Shown here: positions 42,230 to 52,328 of the stretch, in pieces | Numbering within the stretch: position 1 is the first letter of the stretch | Layout: each line of letters starts with the position of its first letter | Assembly: GCA_025352795.1 (NCBI GenBank) | Contig: JANXSF010000087.1 | Location: 100,686-164,685 of the forward strand | Source: Acidobacteriota bacterium | GTDB lineage: Bacteria > Acidobacteriota > Terriglobia > Bryobacterales > Bryobacteraceae | DNA: 64,000 nucleotides | Direction: 5' to 3' | Notes under the pieces: model-generated | Databases searched by the model: none | What the model was told of the DNA's origin: nothing | What the model saw: the letters and a program-made list of their open reading frames with translations, nothing else | Made by a program: the position numbers and the translations under genes

Positions 42230-44729
42230 GTTGCTTGGCGGAACCCCAATAAATTGCGTTTAACAGCAGCTTGAAAGTTCCAAACGGCTGACCACGATGC
42301 TGCGGCCGGAATCCAAATAGTATCACCCTGCCCTTCCCATAACGCGCCTCAGCCAACAGCCCTTTCCCCAGCACTGCTCGCTCTCCAGAAATCCAACCAC
42401 TGGCCAATAGTTTCGTCTTGGCATAGCGGGCCACCATGTTCACTGCCTTGTCCCCTTGATTCATATCGAACGCTTCGCCACCACTGGAAAAGGCAATCGC
42501 TTCTTCAGGCATCCCAAAGCCGATGGGATGCTTCGGGTCAACGGTGATCCGTAACAATGATCCTGGGCACAAGAAGGGCGTCGCAGTGGCACCTGGTTCC
42601 TCGCCTTCGCCTCCAGTGGCATTGCGAAGCAGCGTGTTTCTGACACCTAGCGGCATAATCTGCAAAGGCAAACCAGTAGCCGCACCAAAGGTGATCATGG
42701 TCCCACCAGTCTGCACGAACTCGTCTAGAGCAGCCGCCCCTTTAGCCCCAATTCCACCCGTAAATTCAGGACGCTGAAGCGCCGGTGCTCGACGGGAACT
42801 GGACGACGTACCTGCATCCGGCATGCCCGCACGAATGCCATGCATGATGGAATCAGCCGACTGCGCGGCAAACAGAATGGTGTCAAATTTGTCGCGTAAA
42901 TTTCCCGCTTGTAAATCTTCGTTGTGGATCATCGTATAGGGCACCTTGTAGGTATCCAGGACCCACTGCGTCCACCCAAGATCCATATTCACCACCCAAG
43001 GTTCATACAGCGCCAGCCGAGGCTTTTTCAACTGATAGGTTGCCTCTGTTAAATCCGTTACGATCTTTCCATCAGCAGCCCAACCCACGTCATTCCCACC
43101 TTCCAATAATTCGGCGGTGGTTACAAAGGAAGAATTTTCTTTATGATCCATGGAGGGCGGTGCCTGCAGAATGGTTGCGTTGGGTTCCAGGTTGGCCTGA
43201 AACACATCTTCAATACGGTCCACCTGAACTCCCATCTGCATACTCAGAGTCCACCCGGCAATGTCGTAAGGCTTCTTCACCGGACCATTCACCCCCTCAC
43301 GGATTTCAGGATATTTCTGCGGGTCAAGAAGATCCATCAGGTAACCACGAAACGGCTGAGCGGTGCGCATCACATAGGTACCGGCGGGATACGTTTTTTC
43401 ACCGGAACGAAACTCTGTGCGAGCCCGCTCCACTTGCACGCCCACAAATACCAGGCGCTTCAACATCTCCGCAGCACTGGAATAATCCCATTGCTGCATC
43501 GGCACGACATAGGCATAGGGGCCGCCCTTTTTGCCCAATTCAATGTTGTGATTGGCCGTCTCCCATGCCTTGTACAGGAACTGTTCACTGCGAGTGCTGG
43601 CCAGATCAAGAATCGCAAAATCTGCCGTAAGCATGTATTCAATTGCATCCCGCAAAGTCCATTTCCCACCTAACCAAGGTCGCTGATAAAAGATAGAAGG
43701 CTCCTTGGTAGGAATCCCGTTGGCGAACCGTTCTGGGATATCTGCCTTCTCGTAATCGCGGGGCTCGGCATAGGAAAAGCCAGCGGTCTCCGTCAGAATT
43801 CCGTGCATGTTATGAAATGCCGGTGCCGAACGTAACCCTCCGTTCCACCATCCATCAAATCCCCAATAGCTCAGCACCCCGGGCTTATCTTCTCGCGCAA
43901 AGCGTTCCTTCATGGTCGCCCCAATTTGGTGGATTCCTTCCATCACCGCAGCGGGAATGTTAGGGTTCAATGGTTCAGCATACGGAGGAACAAAAATTCG
44001 TGCCGGGAACGGTGGTGCCTGATGTTGGTTGTAGACAATCTGCGGGAACCAATCCTGAAACAGCAGCTTAGATACATGCCGCGTCTCTTCCAGATTCAGC
44101 ATGAACCAATCGCGATTATTATCGTGCCCGGCATATTTCTGGTAAAGCTTGGTCACCCCTGCCCGCGCATACGGCGTGCCAGCATTCGACTGATACCAAT
44201 GTGCCACCACGTCCAGGCCATCGGGGTTAATCACCGGCACCTGCATCAAAATTACTTTGTCGCGAAAGCGTTGAAACTCTGGCGATTCGTCAGTCAACAT
44301 GCGGTAGGCCAAATGGGGTGCTTGCTGCACAGGGGCCACTTCGGTTGCGTGCAATCCGGAATCAATCCACACAATCGCCTTCCCTTCCCTGGCCAGTTTT
44401 GTTGCTTCTTCTTTGGTGGCTTGACCCAGCGCAAGGCGTCGACTGATGTCTTGAAACTTTTTCAATTGTGCTAAGTTTTCCGGGCTAGAGATGAATGCCA
44501 CATGCATTGGCTTGCCATAAGCGCTGCGGCCGAATTCAACAAGGCGAATGCGGTCACTGGACTTAGCCAACTTTTCAAAGTAGGCGGTCATTTGCGCATG
44601 ATCGGCTAATTTGTAATCGTCCCCTGGATCAAATCCAAAATGCTCCTTCGGTGTTGGAACAGCACCGAAGGCCAATAAAGCAGCCGTCAAAAGATAGGAG
44701 GTAGCGTAACTAGCAACACGAATGCCCAT
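42222..44729 (-). CDS. M14 family zinc carboxypeptidase, exported
   Basis: An 835-aa secreted metallopeptidase. After a signal peptide (IRVASYATSYLLTAALLAFG) comes the M14 catalytic domain: HxxE zinc site in SGLHATEVAPVQQ, then INPDGLDVVAHWY and NRDWFMLNLEETRHVSK. A long C-terminal extension (about residues 430-835) includes LALYEPWVVNMDLGWTQWVL and resembles a class I glutamine-amidotransferase-like or beta-sandwich region found in large M14 proteins of this phylum. The ATG at 44729 is preferred over a longer frame that would run into the divergent amidase gene. Peptide substrate unknown. Confidence 0.85.
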   Translation of the reverse strand: MGIRVASYATSYLLTAALLAFGAVPTPKEHFGFDPGDDYKLADHAQMTAYFEKLAKSSDRIRLVEFGRSAYGKPMHVAFISSPENLAQLKKFQDISRRLALGQATKEEATKLAREGKAIVWIDSGLHATEVAPVQQAPHLAYRMLTDESPEFQRFRDKVILMQVPVINPDGLDVVAHWYQSNAGTPYARAGVTKLYQKYAGHDNNRDWFMLNLEETRHVSKLLFQDWFPQIVYNQHQAPPFPARIFVPPYAEPLNPNIPAAVMEGIHQIGATMKERFAREDKPGVLSYWGFDGWWNGGLRSAPAFHNMHGILTETAGFSYAEPRDYEKADIPERFANGIPTKEPSIFYQRPWLGGKWTLRDAIEYMLTADFAILDLASTRSEQFLYKAWETANHNIELGKKGGPYAYVVPMQQWDYSSAAEMLKRLVFVGVQVERARTEFRSGEKTYPAGTYVMRTAQPFRGYLMDLLDPQKYPEIREGVNGPVKKPYDIAGWTLSMQMGVQVDRIEDVFQANLEPNATILQAPPSMDHKENSSFVTTAELLEGGNDVGWAADGKIVTDLTEATYQLKKPRLALYEPWVVNMDLGWTQWVLDTYKVPYTMIHNEDLQAGNLRDKFDTILFAAQSADSIMHGIRAGMPDAGTSSSSRRAPALQRPEFTGGIGAKGAAALDEFVQTGGTMITFGAATGLPLQIMPLGVRNTLLRNATGGEGEEPGATATPFLCPGSLLRITVDPKHPIGFGMPEEAIAFSSGGEAFDMNQGDKAVNMVARYAKTKLLASGWISGERAVLGKGLLAEARYGKGRVILFGFRPQHRGQPFGTFKLLLNAIYWGSAKQLK

Positions 44730-44745
44730 GTGGAACAATCTTACT

Positions 44746-45636
44746 ATGGCCTTCGCTTCCGACCGCAACTTTCGAGTAGGATTAGTGCAAATGTCCTGCT
44801 CATTGGACCCGGCAGACAACCTTCAAAAAGCAGTTGAGAAAACCCGTCAGGCCGCCGCCCAAGGTGCCCAAATTATTTGCTTGCAGGAACTGTTTCGATC
44901 TCAATATTTTTGCCGTGACGAAAATGCCGACCTGTTCGACCTGGCTGAAACCATCCCCGGCCCATCCACGGAAGCTTTGTCAAAAGTTGCTAAAGAGTTG
45001 GACGTGGTGATTGTGGCCAGCCTCTTTGAACGACGTGCCCCGGGCCTGCACCACAACACCGCCGCGATCATTGACGCTGGTGGCGAACTGCTGGGCATCT
45101 ATCGAAAAATGCACATTCCTGACGATCCGTTGTTCTTTGAAAAATTCTACTTCACCCCAGGAGATACGGGCTTCCGAAATTTCGATACGAAGTTCGGGCG
45201 AATTGGCGTGCTGGTTTGCTGGGATCAATGGTACCCGGAGGCGGCTCGAATTTCAGCCATGGGTGGTGCCAACATTCTGTTCTATCCAACCGCTATTGGA
45301 TGGCATCCTGCAGAAAAAGCCGAGTACGGCCCGGCACAGCTCAGCGCTTGGCAAACCATTCAGCGCTCCCATGCCATAGCCAACGGAATCTATGTTGCCG
45401 CCGTCAATCGAATTGGGTTTGAGGGTCCGGCAGAGCGCGGTTTGGAATTCTGGGGGCATTCCTTTCTGGCCGATCCTTTTGGACAAGTAATGATTGAAGC
45501 TGCCAGCGATACGGAAGAAATCCTGATCGCCGATTGCGACGTGAAACGCATGGACGAAGTGCGTCGTAACTGGCCCTTTTTGCGCGATCGTCGCATTGAT
45601 GCTTATCAGGACATCACCAAGCGGTGGATTGGATGA
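44746..45636 (+). CDS. aguB: N-carbamoylputrescine amidase
   Basis: A 296-aa nitrilase-superfamily enzyme converting N-carbamoylputrescine to putrescine, CO2 and ammonia. The catalytic Glu-Lys-Cys triad appears in CLQELF, YRKMHIPDDP and VCWDQWYPEA, with the family-specific FEKFYFTPGD. It precedes agmatine deiminase with an ATGA overlap, so the two catalyse consecutive steps of putrescine synthesis from agmatine. The start is only 16 bases from that of the divergent peptidase gene. Confidence 0.93.
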   Translation: MAFASDRNFRVGLVQMSCSLDPADNLQKAVEKTRQAAAQGAQIICLQELFRSQYFCRDENADLFDLAETIPGPSTEALSKVAKELDVVIVASLFERRAPGLHHNTAAIIDAGGELLGIYRKMHIPDDPLFFEKFYFTPGDTGFRNFDTKFGRIGVLVCWDQWYPEAARISAMGGANILFYPTAIGWHPAEKAEYGPAQLSAWQTIQRSHAIANGIYVAAVNRIGFEGPAERGLEFWGHSFLADPFGQVMIEAASDTEEILIADCDVKRMDEVRRNWPFLRDRRIDAYQDITKRWIG

Positions 45637-46673
45637 GCCTCCCTCAATGGCGCATGCCCGCAGAGTGGGAACCACATGCTGCAACCTGGATTGCCTGGCC
45701 GCATGAAAAATCCGATTGGCCTGGTAAGTTCGCTACCATCCCATGGATCTACGGTCAGATTGTCGCGCGGCTGGCCAAAGTGGAACGGGTGCGCATTGTT
45801 GTAGCCAACGAAAAGCAGAGTAAAGAAGTCCGCAAGATCCTCGACAAATGTCATGTCGACCTAGCCGCGGTGGACCTTTGGATTGCCCCTACAGACCGCA
45901 GTTGGTTGCGCGACACTTGTGCAATATTTGTGAAAGACCAACAAGGTAATCGGGCTGTCTTGGATTGGCATTTTAATGGTTGGGCCAAATATCCGAACTG
46001 GAAGAACGATGATAAGCTTCCAGGTTTTGCTGCTCGCAAATTAAAATTGCCGCGCATTGCGCCTTCAGCAAAAGGGAAACCAGTAGTGTTGGAAGGAGGA
46101 AGTATTGATGTCAATGGCTGCGGCTTGCTGCTGACTACAGAGGAATGTCTGCTATCCCCAGTTCAGGCACGTAATCCGCACTTGACCAGAGAAGAGATTG
46201 AAACTGTGCTTTGCAATACTTTGGCACTGAGTAAGATCCTATGGCTAAATCGTGGAATCAGCGGAGATGACACCCATGGTCACGTTGACGATTTGGCTCG
46301 TTTCACAGATCCAGGGACGGTTGCAGTGGCTGCAGAATCCAATCGCCTGGACGACAATTATGAGCCGCTGCGAGAGAACTATTCCTTATTGAAAAAGATG
46401 ACCGATCAGGATGCGAAGCCTCTGCGCGTGGTGACCATTCCAATGCCCAAGCCGGTGTGGTTTGATAATCAACGACTACCCGCCAGCTACTTGAACTTTT
46501 ACATTGCCAATGGAATTGTGCTTGCTCCGGTGTTCAATGATCCCAATGATAGAGTGGCGCTGAACACGCTGGCCAAGCTCTTTCCCTTCCACGAAGTTTG
46601 CCCAATTTATTGTGGAGATCTGGTGTTGGGGTTGGGTACTTTGCACTGCATGACGCAACAGGAAATCGCTTGA
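45633..46673 (+). CDS. aguA: Agmatine deiminase
   Basis: A 346-aa guanidine-modifying enzyme (pentein fold) that hydrolyses agmatine to N-carbamoylputrescine and ammonia. Catalytic residues are visible: Asp in RSWLRDTCAIF, Glu in VLEGGSIDVNG, His in DDTHGHVDDLARF and the nucleophilic Cys in LGTLHCMTQQ near the C-terminus. The ATG at 45633 overlaps the aguB stop; an in-frame GTG three codons earlier is less likely. Followed by a strong hairpin. Confidence 0.95.
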   Translation: MSLPQWRMPAEWEPHAATWIAWPHEKSDWPGKFATIPWIYGQIVARLAKVERVRIVVANEKQSKEVRKILDKCHVDLAAVDLWIAPTDRSWLRDTCAIFVKDQQGNRAVLDWHFNGWAKYPNWKNDDKLPGFAARKLKLPRIAPSAKGKPVVLEGGSIDVNGCGLLLTTEECLLSPVQARNPHLTREEIETVLCNTLALSKILWLNRGISGDDTHGHVDDLARFTDPGTVAVAAESNRLDDNYEPLRENYSLLKKMTDQDAKPLRVVTIPMPKPVWFDNQRLPASYLNFYIANGIVLAPVFNDPNDRVALNTLAKLFPFHEVCPIYCGDLVLGLGTLHCMTQQEIA

Positions 46674-46679
46674 TAGCAA

Positions 46680-46715
46680 GGAGGGGGATTGCGTCTGTCC
46701 CCCTCCATTCCTTTT
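46680..46715. terminator. Bidirectional terminator between convergent genes
   Basis: GGAGGGGGA (46680-46688) pairs with TCCCCCTCC (46698-46706) in a perfect 9-bp stem with a 9-nt loop, followed by ATTCCTTTTC. It lies between the ends of aguA and the convergent di-heme oxidoreductase and probably serves both. Confidence 0.8.
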
Positions 46716-47984
46716 CTATAGTGATCGTAAAAAGTTAAACAAATCCTGCTTCTGTTCTCGTGGTAGCAAGTCAAAGCTGCGGATCACGTTGTGCGCTTCT
46801 GATCCAGGTCCGTCGTGTTGACGTATAGCGTCCATCAGATCCCGACTTCTTCCATCGTGCAGAAGGAACAAGCGTTCCCCAATTCCCCACAATGGAGCTG
46901 TGCGGAACTCGTCGGGCTGCGCGTCTCCCTGAGAAATTCCGTCATTGAGTCCTGGGCCCATGCGATGCAGTGCAAGATCAGAATATAAGTTGACACTCTT
47001 CTGGCTAAGGGCAGCAGAGGTCACTACGTCAGTTTTTAATTGTGGAGTGTGGCAAAGGGTGCAGCCGGTGGAATCGAAAATACTTCTTCCCCGATCCACA
47101 GACGGATTGGTAGCAGCCGCAGGCGGGCCATCCAGATAGCGCATGAACACAGCGAATTTCTCAACATCGGAATAGTCGCGACGTTCCAAATCAGCATGAT
47201 CTTCAGGGGATGCCTTCGCCGAAGTGCAGACTTTGTTGCCGTCCCGCTCATTGGGAAACAATTCGTTGGTAACACCCACTTCAACGTTATAAGCCTCGCC
47301 GGAAAATATCATCAAAGATTTGTTTTGCGCTTTCCAACCGAAGCGGGTTATGGTGCCGTCGTTGCCATTGGTGTTGAACCGGCCACGAATGCCCATCCCC
47401 AATTTCCGATTTGAATTGAACGCCAGGTTGGCACGCAATCCGTCATCGGAAATGGATTCAATCAAGCCAAGGCCAAATAAAGGAGTAGGAATGCGGAAGG
47501 TAAGATTATCACGTCGGGAAAAATCCTCTTGTTGAATGTTGCACCCTGCCGGGGCGTCTGCTCTTCCAGTGATCACAAACAGGCTATGCACTCCGCCATC
47601 GGGTGTGCCGTCGGGCTTTTGCTTGAATCGTACAGCCATGGCCGGGCCATCTGGACGGATGAATGGTGGAATACGATTCACCGCCCCCCACTTCAGTCCA
47701 GCGGCGATTTGCGGATTCACAGCAGGCGCGGAACCACCTACCGTAGGCTGAGCATGGCAGCCCGCGCATCCATCCAGATTAAAGCGCGGACCCAGCCCAT
47801 TTACAACGTTGTCCACTTCATTGAAAGCATCCTTACCTTCTTCAAACATCAGCGTTTCACCCACAGTGGCACCGGCAACCGGCCTGCCAGCAGTGGTTGG
47901 TCCTCGTCTTGGCCCAGGATCCACCTGACCATAAACAGATAGACTCAAACCACAGGCCACAACGTATAGAACTGTTTGTTTCAT
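46716..47984 (-). CDS. Di-heme oxidoreductase (DUF1111 family), exported
   Basis: A 422-aa periplasmic cytochrome of the di-heme oxidoreductase/DUF1111 family. Signal peptide KQTVLYVVACGLSLSVYG; first heme motif CAGCHAQP (after FNLDGCAGC), second heme motif CTLCHTPQL. Conserved WGIGERLFLLHDGRSRDLMD near the C-terminus. The physiological substrate is unknown. The ATG at 47984 follows GAGG and is preferred over an in-frame start six codons earlier. Divergent from an ECF sigma factor, with a 200-base gap carrying a direct repeat. Confidence 0.88.
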   Translation of the reverse strand: MKQTVLYVVACGLSLSVYGQVDPGPRRGPTTAGRPVAGATVGETLMFEEGKDAFNEVDNVVNGLGPRFNLDGCAGCHAQPTVGGSAPAVNPQIAAGLKWGAVNRIPPFIRPDGPAMAVRFKQKPDGTPDGGVHSLFVITGRADAPAGCNIQQEDFSRRDNLTFRIPTPLFGLGLIESISDDGLRANLAFNSNRKLGMGIRGRFNTNGNDGTITRFGWKAQNKSLMIFSGEAYNVEVGVTNELFPNERDGNKVCTSAKASPEDHADLERRDYSDVEKFAVFMRYLDGPPAAATNPSVDRGRSIFDSTGCTLCHTPQLKTDVVTSAALSQKSVNLYSDLALHRMGPGLNDGISQGDAQPDEFRTAPLWGIGERLFLLHDGRSRDLMDAIRQHDGPGSEAHNVIRSFDLLPREQKQDLFNFLRSL

Positions 47985-48084
47985 CTGTGTCCTCTTTTCC
48001 ATAAATTTCGTGAGCCCGTAACAGCAACACGTAGTGACATTGAAACAGAGGAGTGTTAGTAAAGCATTGGCGAAACGCCTCGAA

Positions 48085-48101
48085 TTGTAAGAATTTTGTA
48101 A
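48085..48101. promoter_or_regulatory. TTGTAA direct repeat, 11-bp spacing
   Basis: TTGTAA occurs at 48085-48090 and again at 48096-48101, exactly 11 bp apart, in the gap between the divergent di-heme oxidoreductase and sigma-factor genes. An 11-bp period is typical of tandem sites bound by OmpR/PhoB-type regulators, and the pair could equally be part of an ECF-type promoter. Confidence 0.35.
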
Positions 48102-48200
48102 AGGTTACCGCTAGTACGTGCAAATTCTTTTTCCGCCTCATGAATTTCCCTTAGTCATTTTTGCCATCGCATCGCCCATCCGCACGTAGTTAGCATATGA

Positions 48201-48755
48201 ATGACGATGTTTGTTCGTGTTCAAGACAATTCCGGGTTAGTTGCTTTTGAAAAAGCCCTGCTGGGGGATGAGGCAGCCTTTGCTGAACTCGTCCGTCAGC
48301 ATCAGGCCATGGTGTTTAGTATTGCACTGCATTTTCTTCGCAATCGCGCCGTGGCTGAAGAGTTGGCGCAGGACGTATTTTTGCATTTGTTCAGGAAACT
48401 GAAGGAAATTGAGTCTCCTACTCATTTGACGAATTGGTTGCGGCGGGTTACCAGCCATCGCTGCATTGATCAATCGCGTCAACAAAAATATCGTCCCAGG
48501 GTGGGGCTTGAAGCAGCAAGGGAACCTTCGATTAGTCCCAAGCATAGCGACCCCATGTTGCAAAGTATGCTGGACAGGTTGATTCAAGCATTGCCGGAAA
48601 AGCCCAGGATGGTTGTTATTCTGCGCTACCAGGAAGAGCTGGAACCAGGGGAGATTGCTGAAGTAATGCAAATCCCCGTGGGGACCGTAAAAAGCATTCT
48701 TCATCGCGCCTTGGCTGTACTTCGAGGCAAAATGGAGAGAGGAGCCCACGCATGA
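48201..48755 (+). CDS. ECF-type RNA polymerase sigma factor
   Basis: A 184-aa extracytoplasmic-function sigma factor. Region 2: FAELVRQHQAMVFSIALHFL and ELAQDVFLHLFRKL; region 4: LPEKPRMVVILRYQEELEPG and EIAEVMQIPVGTVKSILHRA. It is the first gene of a three-gene overlapping unit with a single-pass membrane protein and a DUF4252 protein, which probably control its activity. Confidence 0.92.
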   Translation: MTMFVRVQDNSGLVAFEKALLGDEAAFAELVRQHQAMVFSIALHFLRNRAVAEELAQDVFLHLFRKLKEIESPTHLTNWLRRVTSHRCIDQSRQQKYRPRVGLEAAREPSISPKHSDPMLQSMLDRLIQALPEKPRMVVILRYQEELEPGEIAEVMQIPVGTVKSILHRALAVLRGKMERGAHA

Positions 48756-49045
48756 ACGAGTTCGAGGAACAGCTTAAACAAACGTTGTCCAGAAAGCAGC
48801 CTGCAATCGGCTTTGCGGAAAAGGTTCTGGCCAGAACACATCCCCGGAATCATTCCTGGAAATGGGCTCTGGTGGCAGGGTTGGCTGCATGTCTTGCTGC
48901 CGTAGGTGTTTATGAAACCTATCGCTACCAGCAGGGGCAGTTCGCCAAAGAACAGGTTATGCTGGCACTGCGAATTACTGCGGACAAAACACACGTCGCT
49001 CAACAGAAAGTGGATCAGTTGAATCACAGGAGTTTTCTTCCATGA
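48752..49045 (+). CDS. Small membrane protein, possible anti-sigma factor
   Basis: A 97-aa protein: a cytoplasmic N-terminal segment (NEFEEQLKQTLSRKQPAIGF), one transmembrane helix (WALVAGLAACLAAVGVYETY) and a Gln-rich C-terminal tail. It overlaps the sigma gene by four bases (ATGA), the usual position of an anti-sigma factor, but no zinc-binding anti-sigma motif is visible. The role is therefore inferred from position and topology. Confidence 0.6.
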   Translation: MNEFEEQLKQTLSRKQPAIGFAEKVLARTHPRNHSWKWALVAGLAACLAAVGVYETYRYQQGQFAKEQVMLALRITADKTHVAQQKVDQLNHRSFLP

Positions 49046-49596
49046 GCGCAAAACAGTTTGCTGTTGTTCTATTTTCCCTAGCCATCTGTCCCGGGCAGGA
49101 TTTAATTCAATCGTTTGATTGGGCCAAGCTGGCCCCAAAGGCCTCAGAAACGGTGGAGGTGAATCTGGATGGATTCCTTCTCAAAATGGCCCGAAGCTTT
49201 CTTTCTGACTCCAAACCGGATGAGGCGCAAGCCAAGAAATTGATTGGGGGTTTGAAGAGCATTAAGGTGCGTTCCATCAAGTTCAACAACGAAGGCGATT
49301 ACAACATGGCCGATGTGGACAAGCTTCGTATGGCGGTTTCCGGATCGGAGTGGTCCAAAGTGGTTGAGGTTAAAAACAGTGGCTCCAAAGCTAGCAACGT
49401 CGGGGTCTACATTAAGAACAACGGATCCAAAACAGAAGGCATTGTGATTCTTGCTGCCGAACCAAAAGAACTGACCATCGTGCAAGTAGTGGGATCTATC
49501 GACCCTGAACAATTGCGAGCCTTAGGTGACGCGGGAATTATTCCTAAAGTGGGCAATGTGCTTCCCGTTAAACCAAAGTCTGACAAGAAGGATTAA
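49042..49596 (+). CDS. DUF4252 family exported protein
   Basis: A 184-aa protein with a signal peptide ([17 protein letters not shown]). The body shows the DUF4252 pattern: [51 protein letters not shown] and [15 protein letters not shown]. Function unknown, but DUF4252 genes commonly lie behind ECF sigma factors in Acidobacteriota. It overlaps the membrane protein gene upstream by four bases, so the three form one translational unit. Confidence 0.75.
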   Translation: MSAKQFAVVLFSLAICPGQDLIQSFDWAKLAPKASETVEVNLDGFLLKMARSFLSDSKPDEAQAKKLIGGLKSIKVRSIKFNNEGDYNMADVDKLRMAVSGSEWSKVVEVKNSGSKASNVGVYIKNNGSKTEGIVILAAEPKELTIVQVVGSIDPEQLRALGDAGIIPKVGNVLPVKPKSDKKD

Positions 49597-49636
49597 GTCC
49601 CCCTGTGCGAAGTGTAAAGCTACACTAGAAACATAT

Positions 49637-50851
49637 ATGGACTTTGAATACGCACCCAAGGTTAAAAGCTTGCAAGGCCAATTAACCTCGTTCCTGAATG
49701 AGCACATCTATCCTAACGAGGCTTTGGTTAATCAGCAGATTGCCACCGGTGACCGCTGGACTCCCATTCCGCTGATTGAAGAGTTGAAGCCCAAAGCAAA
49801 AGCCGCCGGTTTGTGGAACCTCTTCCTTCCTGAAAGCCCATCAGGCGCAGGGTTGAAGAATATTGAATACGCTCCCCTGTGCGAGATTATGGGCCGTGTT
49901 TCCTGGGCACCCGAAGTATTCAATTGTTCCGCCCCGGACACCGGCAACATGGAAGTGCTGGAACGTTACGGATCAGCCGCCCATAAAGAACAATGGTTGA
50001 AACCCCTGCTGGCTGGTGAAATTCGATCCTGCTTCGGAATGACTGAGCCCGGCGTTGCATCCTCAGATGCCACCAATATTCAAGCGAGTATCGTCCTTGA
50101 TGGAGATAGTTATGTGATCAACGGTCGCAAGTGGTGGAGCTCCGGTGCTGGCGATCCACGCTGTCAGTTAATTATTTTCATGGGCAAGACTGACCCTTCC
50201 GCCGCAAAACATAAACAGCAATCTATGATTTTGGTTCCCATGAAAACACCCGGTGTGAAAATCGAACGGCTGCTGAGTGTTTTCGGCTACGATCACGCGC
50301 CCCATGGCCACGGTGAAATTAGTTTTCAGGACGTGAGGGTTCCCGCATCGAACCTTTTGCTGGGCGAAGGTCGAGGATTTGAAATTGCCCAAGGGCGCCT
50401 TGGTCCGGGTCGAATTCATCATTGCATGCGCTTGATTGGAGTGGCCGAACGTGCCTTGGAACTGCTTTGCCGCAGGGCTAACAGCCGCGTTGCATTCGGC
50501 AAGAAGATTTCAGACATGGGTACCATTCGTGCCGACATTGCTAATTCGCGGATGGAGATTGAACAAGCCCGCCTGCTGACCTTGAAGGCCGCATCCATGA
50601 TGGATACCGTGGGCAATAAAGGTGCCCGTTCAGAAATTGCTGCCATCAAAGTTCTAGCCCCCAACGTCGCCTTGCGAGTTGTGGATCGTGCGATTCAAGC
50701 CCACGGTGCCATGGGCGTTTGTGAAGATACATTCCTTGCCGCTGCCTGGGCAAATTCGCGAACCCTACGCCTTGCCGATGGACCGGATGAAGTGCACATG
50801 GAAGCCATCGCGAAATGGGAGCTCGGGAAATACGATGAATCTCGCCGGTAA
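49637..50851 (+). CDS. Acyl-CoA dehydrogenase family protein
   Basis: A 404-aa FAD flavoenzyme. Landmarks: [17 protein letters not shown] (FAD/substrate loop), the middle beta domain with [28 protein letters not shown], and the C-terminal domain with [20 protein letters not shown] and [18 protein letters not shown]. The C-terminal pattern resembles ACAD11-type enzymes. The ATG at 49637 ([10 protein letters not shown]) is preferred over a 37-codon upstream extension that overlaps the DUF4252 gene. It overlaps the SDR start by 17 bases. Confidence 0.9.
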   Translation: MDFEYAPKVKSLQGQLTSFLNEHIYPNEALVNQQIATGDRWTPIPLIEELKPKAKAAGLWNLFLPESPSGAGLKNIEYAPLCEIMGRVSWAPEVFNCSAPDTGNMEVLERYGSAAHKEQWLKPLLAGEIRSCFGMTEPGVASSDATNIQASIVLDGDSYVINGRKWWSSGAGDPRCQLIIFMGKTDPSAAKHKQQSMILVPMKTPGVKIERLLSVFGYDHAPHGHGEISFQDVRVPASNLLLGEGRGFEIAQGRLGPGRIHHCMRLIGVAERALELLCRRANSRVAFGKKISDMGTIRADIANSRMEIEQARLLTLKAASMMDTVGNKGARSEIAAIKVLAPNVALRVVDRAIQAHGAMGVCEDTFLAAAWANSRTLRLADGPDEVHMEAIAKWELGKYDESRR

Positions 50852-51611
50852 ACACGTCGCCATCACTGGGGGTGCCAACGGCATTGGCCGCGCACTGTGT
50901 CTTCGCTTTCATGCTGAAGGTGCACGTGCCATCAGCATTGCTGACCTGGAATCCGCCGAAGAACTGGCCGGTCTGGTGCACGGCTGGGCCGCTGCGTTGG
51001 ACGTCGGGTCGCAGAGTGCGGTGGAAGGATTCGTGAAGGAAGCGGAGAATCGCCACGGCCCAATCGACCTGTTTTGCGCCAATGCCGGAATTTTCACACC
51101 CGGTGGCGAGGAGCTGGAGACCTGCGAATGGGAGCACGTGTGGAACGTCAACGTGATGTCCCATGTCCACGCCGCACGGGCTGTGGTCCCGACGATGATC
51201 GCTCACGGTGGCGGGTACTTTCTTTCAACTGCAAGCGCGGCTGGGCTGTTGAGCCAAATCGGTTCCGCACCGTATGCTGTTTCTAAACACGCGGCTGTGG
51301 CCTTTGCAGAGTGGCTGTCTATCACCTATGGCGATCGTGGGTTGAAAGTTTCTTGTCTGTGCCCGCAAGGCGTGCGGACCCGCATGTTGCTTGGCGAAGA
51401 TGGAGACCGGGAATCCTTCCTGCGGGAAGGATCCGTGTCAGTGGAAGAAGTGGCTGAAGCCGTAGTCCGGGGTCTGGAATCAGAGCAATTTCTAATTCTG
51501 CCGCATCCGGAAGTGTTGGAATATTTCCGCCGCAAGGGCACTGACTATGAACGTTGGTTGCGCGGTATGCGACGTTTGCAGGCAGGCACCGCACCGCACA
51601 GTCGAAAATGA
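50835..51611 (+). CDS. SDR family oxidoreductase
   Basis: A 258-aa short-chain dehydrogenase: NAD(P)-binding [27 protein letters not shown], Ser in [14 protein letters not shown] and [15 protein letters not shown]. It begins at ATG 50835 inside the acyl-CoA dehydrogenase gene, so it is translationally coupled and probably acts on the same lipid or acyl substrate, for example a hydroxyacyl or alcohol intermediate. Exact substrate unknown. Confidence 0.88.
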   Translation: MNLAGKHVAITGGANGIGRALCLRFHAEGARAISIADLESAEELAGLVHGWAAALDVGSQSAVEGFVKEAENRHGPIDLFCANAGIFTPGGEELETCEWEHVWNVNVMSHVHAARAVVPTMIAHGGGYFLSTASAAGLLSQIGSAPYAVSKHAAVAFAEWLSITYGDRGLKVSCLCPQGVRTRMLLGEDGDRESFLREGSVSVEEVAEAVVRGLESEQFLILPHPEVLEYFRRKGTDYERWLRGMRRLQAGTAPHSRK

Positions 51612-52300
51612 GCACGCTAACTTTAGTTCGTCATGGGCAAGCCACAGCCTTCGCCAAAAACTCAGATCGATTAACGACACTTGGAGAACAACAAGCTAAT
51701 AAACTTGGTGAGGCTTGGGCTCTGCAAAATGTCAGTTTCAACAGAATCCTTTGCGGAACATTGCAACGCCAACGTCATACTGCGGAGATCGCATGCAGCT
51801 ATTTGGCGCAGTGCCCTGCCCTGGAATATTCGTCCGCGTTCAATGAATACGACGACGCCGGTGTTACAACAACGCTTGCCGACGCCGTTCCGGAACTGCA
51901 AGCACTTCGCGATATTTATTTGGAGCACCGGCAATCGGAAGATCGGAATAAATATTTTCAGCAGTTTTTTGAAAGTGCCATGGGCGTTTGGATGGCTGGA
52001 CAAGTTCAGCCCGGCGGTGTGGAAACAGCAACCGCTTTTTTTGAACGCGTGGAAACAGGCTTGCGCAAAATTATGGCCGATGCTATTGGAAATCAACGGA
52101 TAGCACTATTCACTTCCGGCGGAGTGATTGGTCGTACAGTTCAGTGGGCTACGGCAGCGCCACCAGCAACAGCTTTGGAACTGAACTGGCGCGTCCGCAA
52201 TTGTTCGGTTACGGAATTTCTATTTAGTAACGGCCGAATCAGTCTGGACTTATTCAACGCCACCTGCCACCTGCCACCAGATATGATTTCCTATCGCTGA
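51608..52300 (+). CDS. Histidine phosphatase family protein
   Basis: A 230-aa phosphoglycerate-mutase-like phosphatase. The catalytic [10 protein letters not shown] motif opens the protein at residues 6-15, and [17 protein letters not shown] follows; the second catalytic His is not as clear. ATG at 51608 overlaps the SDR stop (ATGA). Its link to the dehydrogenase pair may be metabolic, or it may simply be carried in the same operon. Substrate unknown. Confidence 0.8.
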   Translation: MSTLTLVRHGQATAFAKNSDRLTTLGEQQANKLGEAWALQNVSFNRILCGTLQRQRHTAEIACSYLAQCPALEYSSAFNEYDDAGVTTTLADAVPELQALRDIYLEHRQSEDRNKYFQQFFESAMGVWMAGQVQPGGVETATAFFERVETGLRKIMADAIGNQRIALFTSGGVIGRTVQWATAAPPATALELNWRVRNCSVTEFLFSNGRISLDLFNATCHLPPDMISYR

Positions 52301-52328
52301 AGCCATCTGCTAAGCTGACCTTCGAGAC

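Noticed and set aside
42045..42263. 72-codon ORF after zapA
   Set aside because: It overlaps the more membrane-protein-like 58-codon frame and extends far into the convergent peptidase gene.
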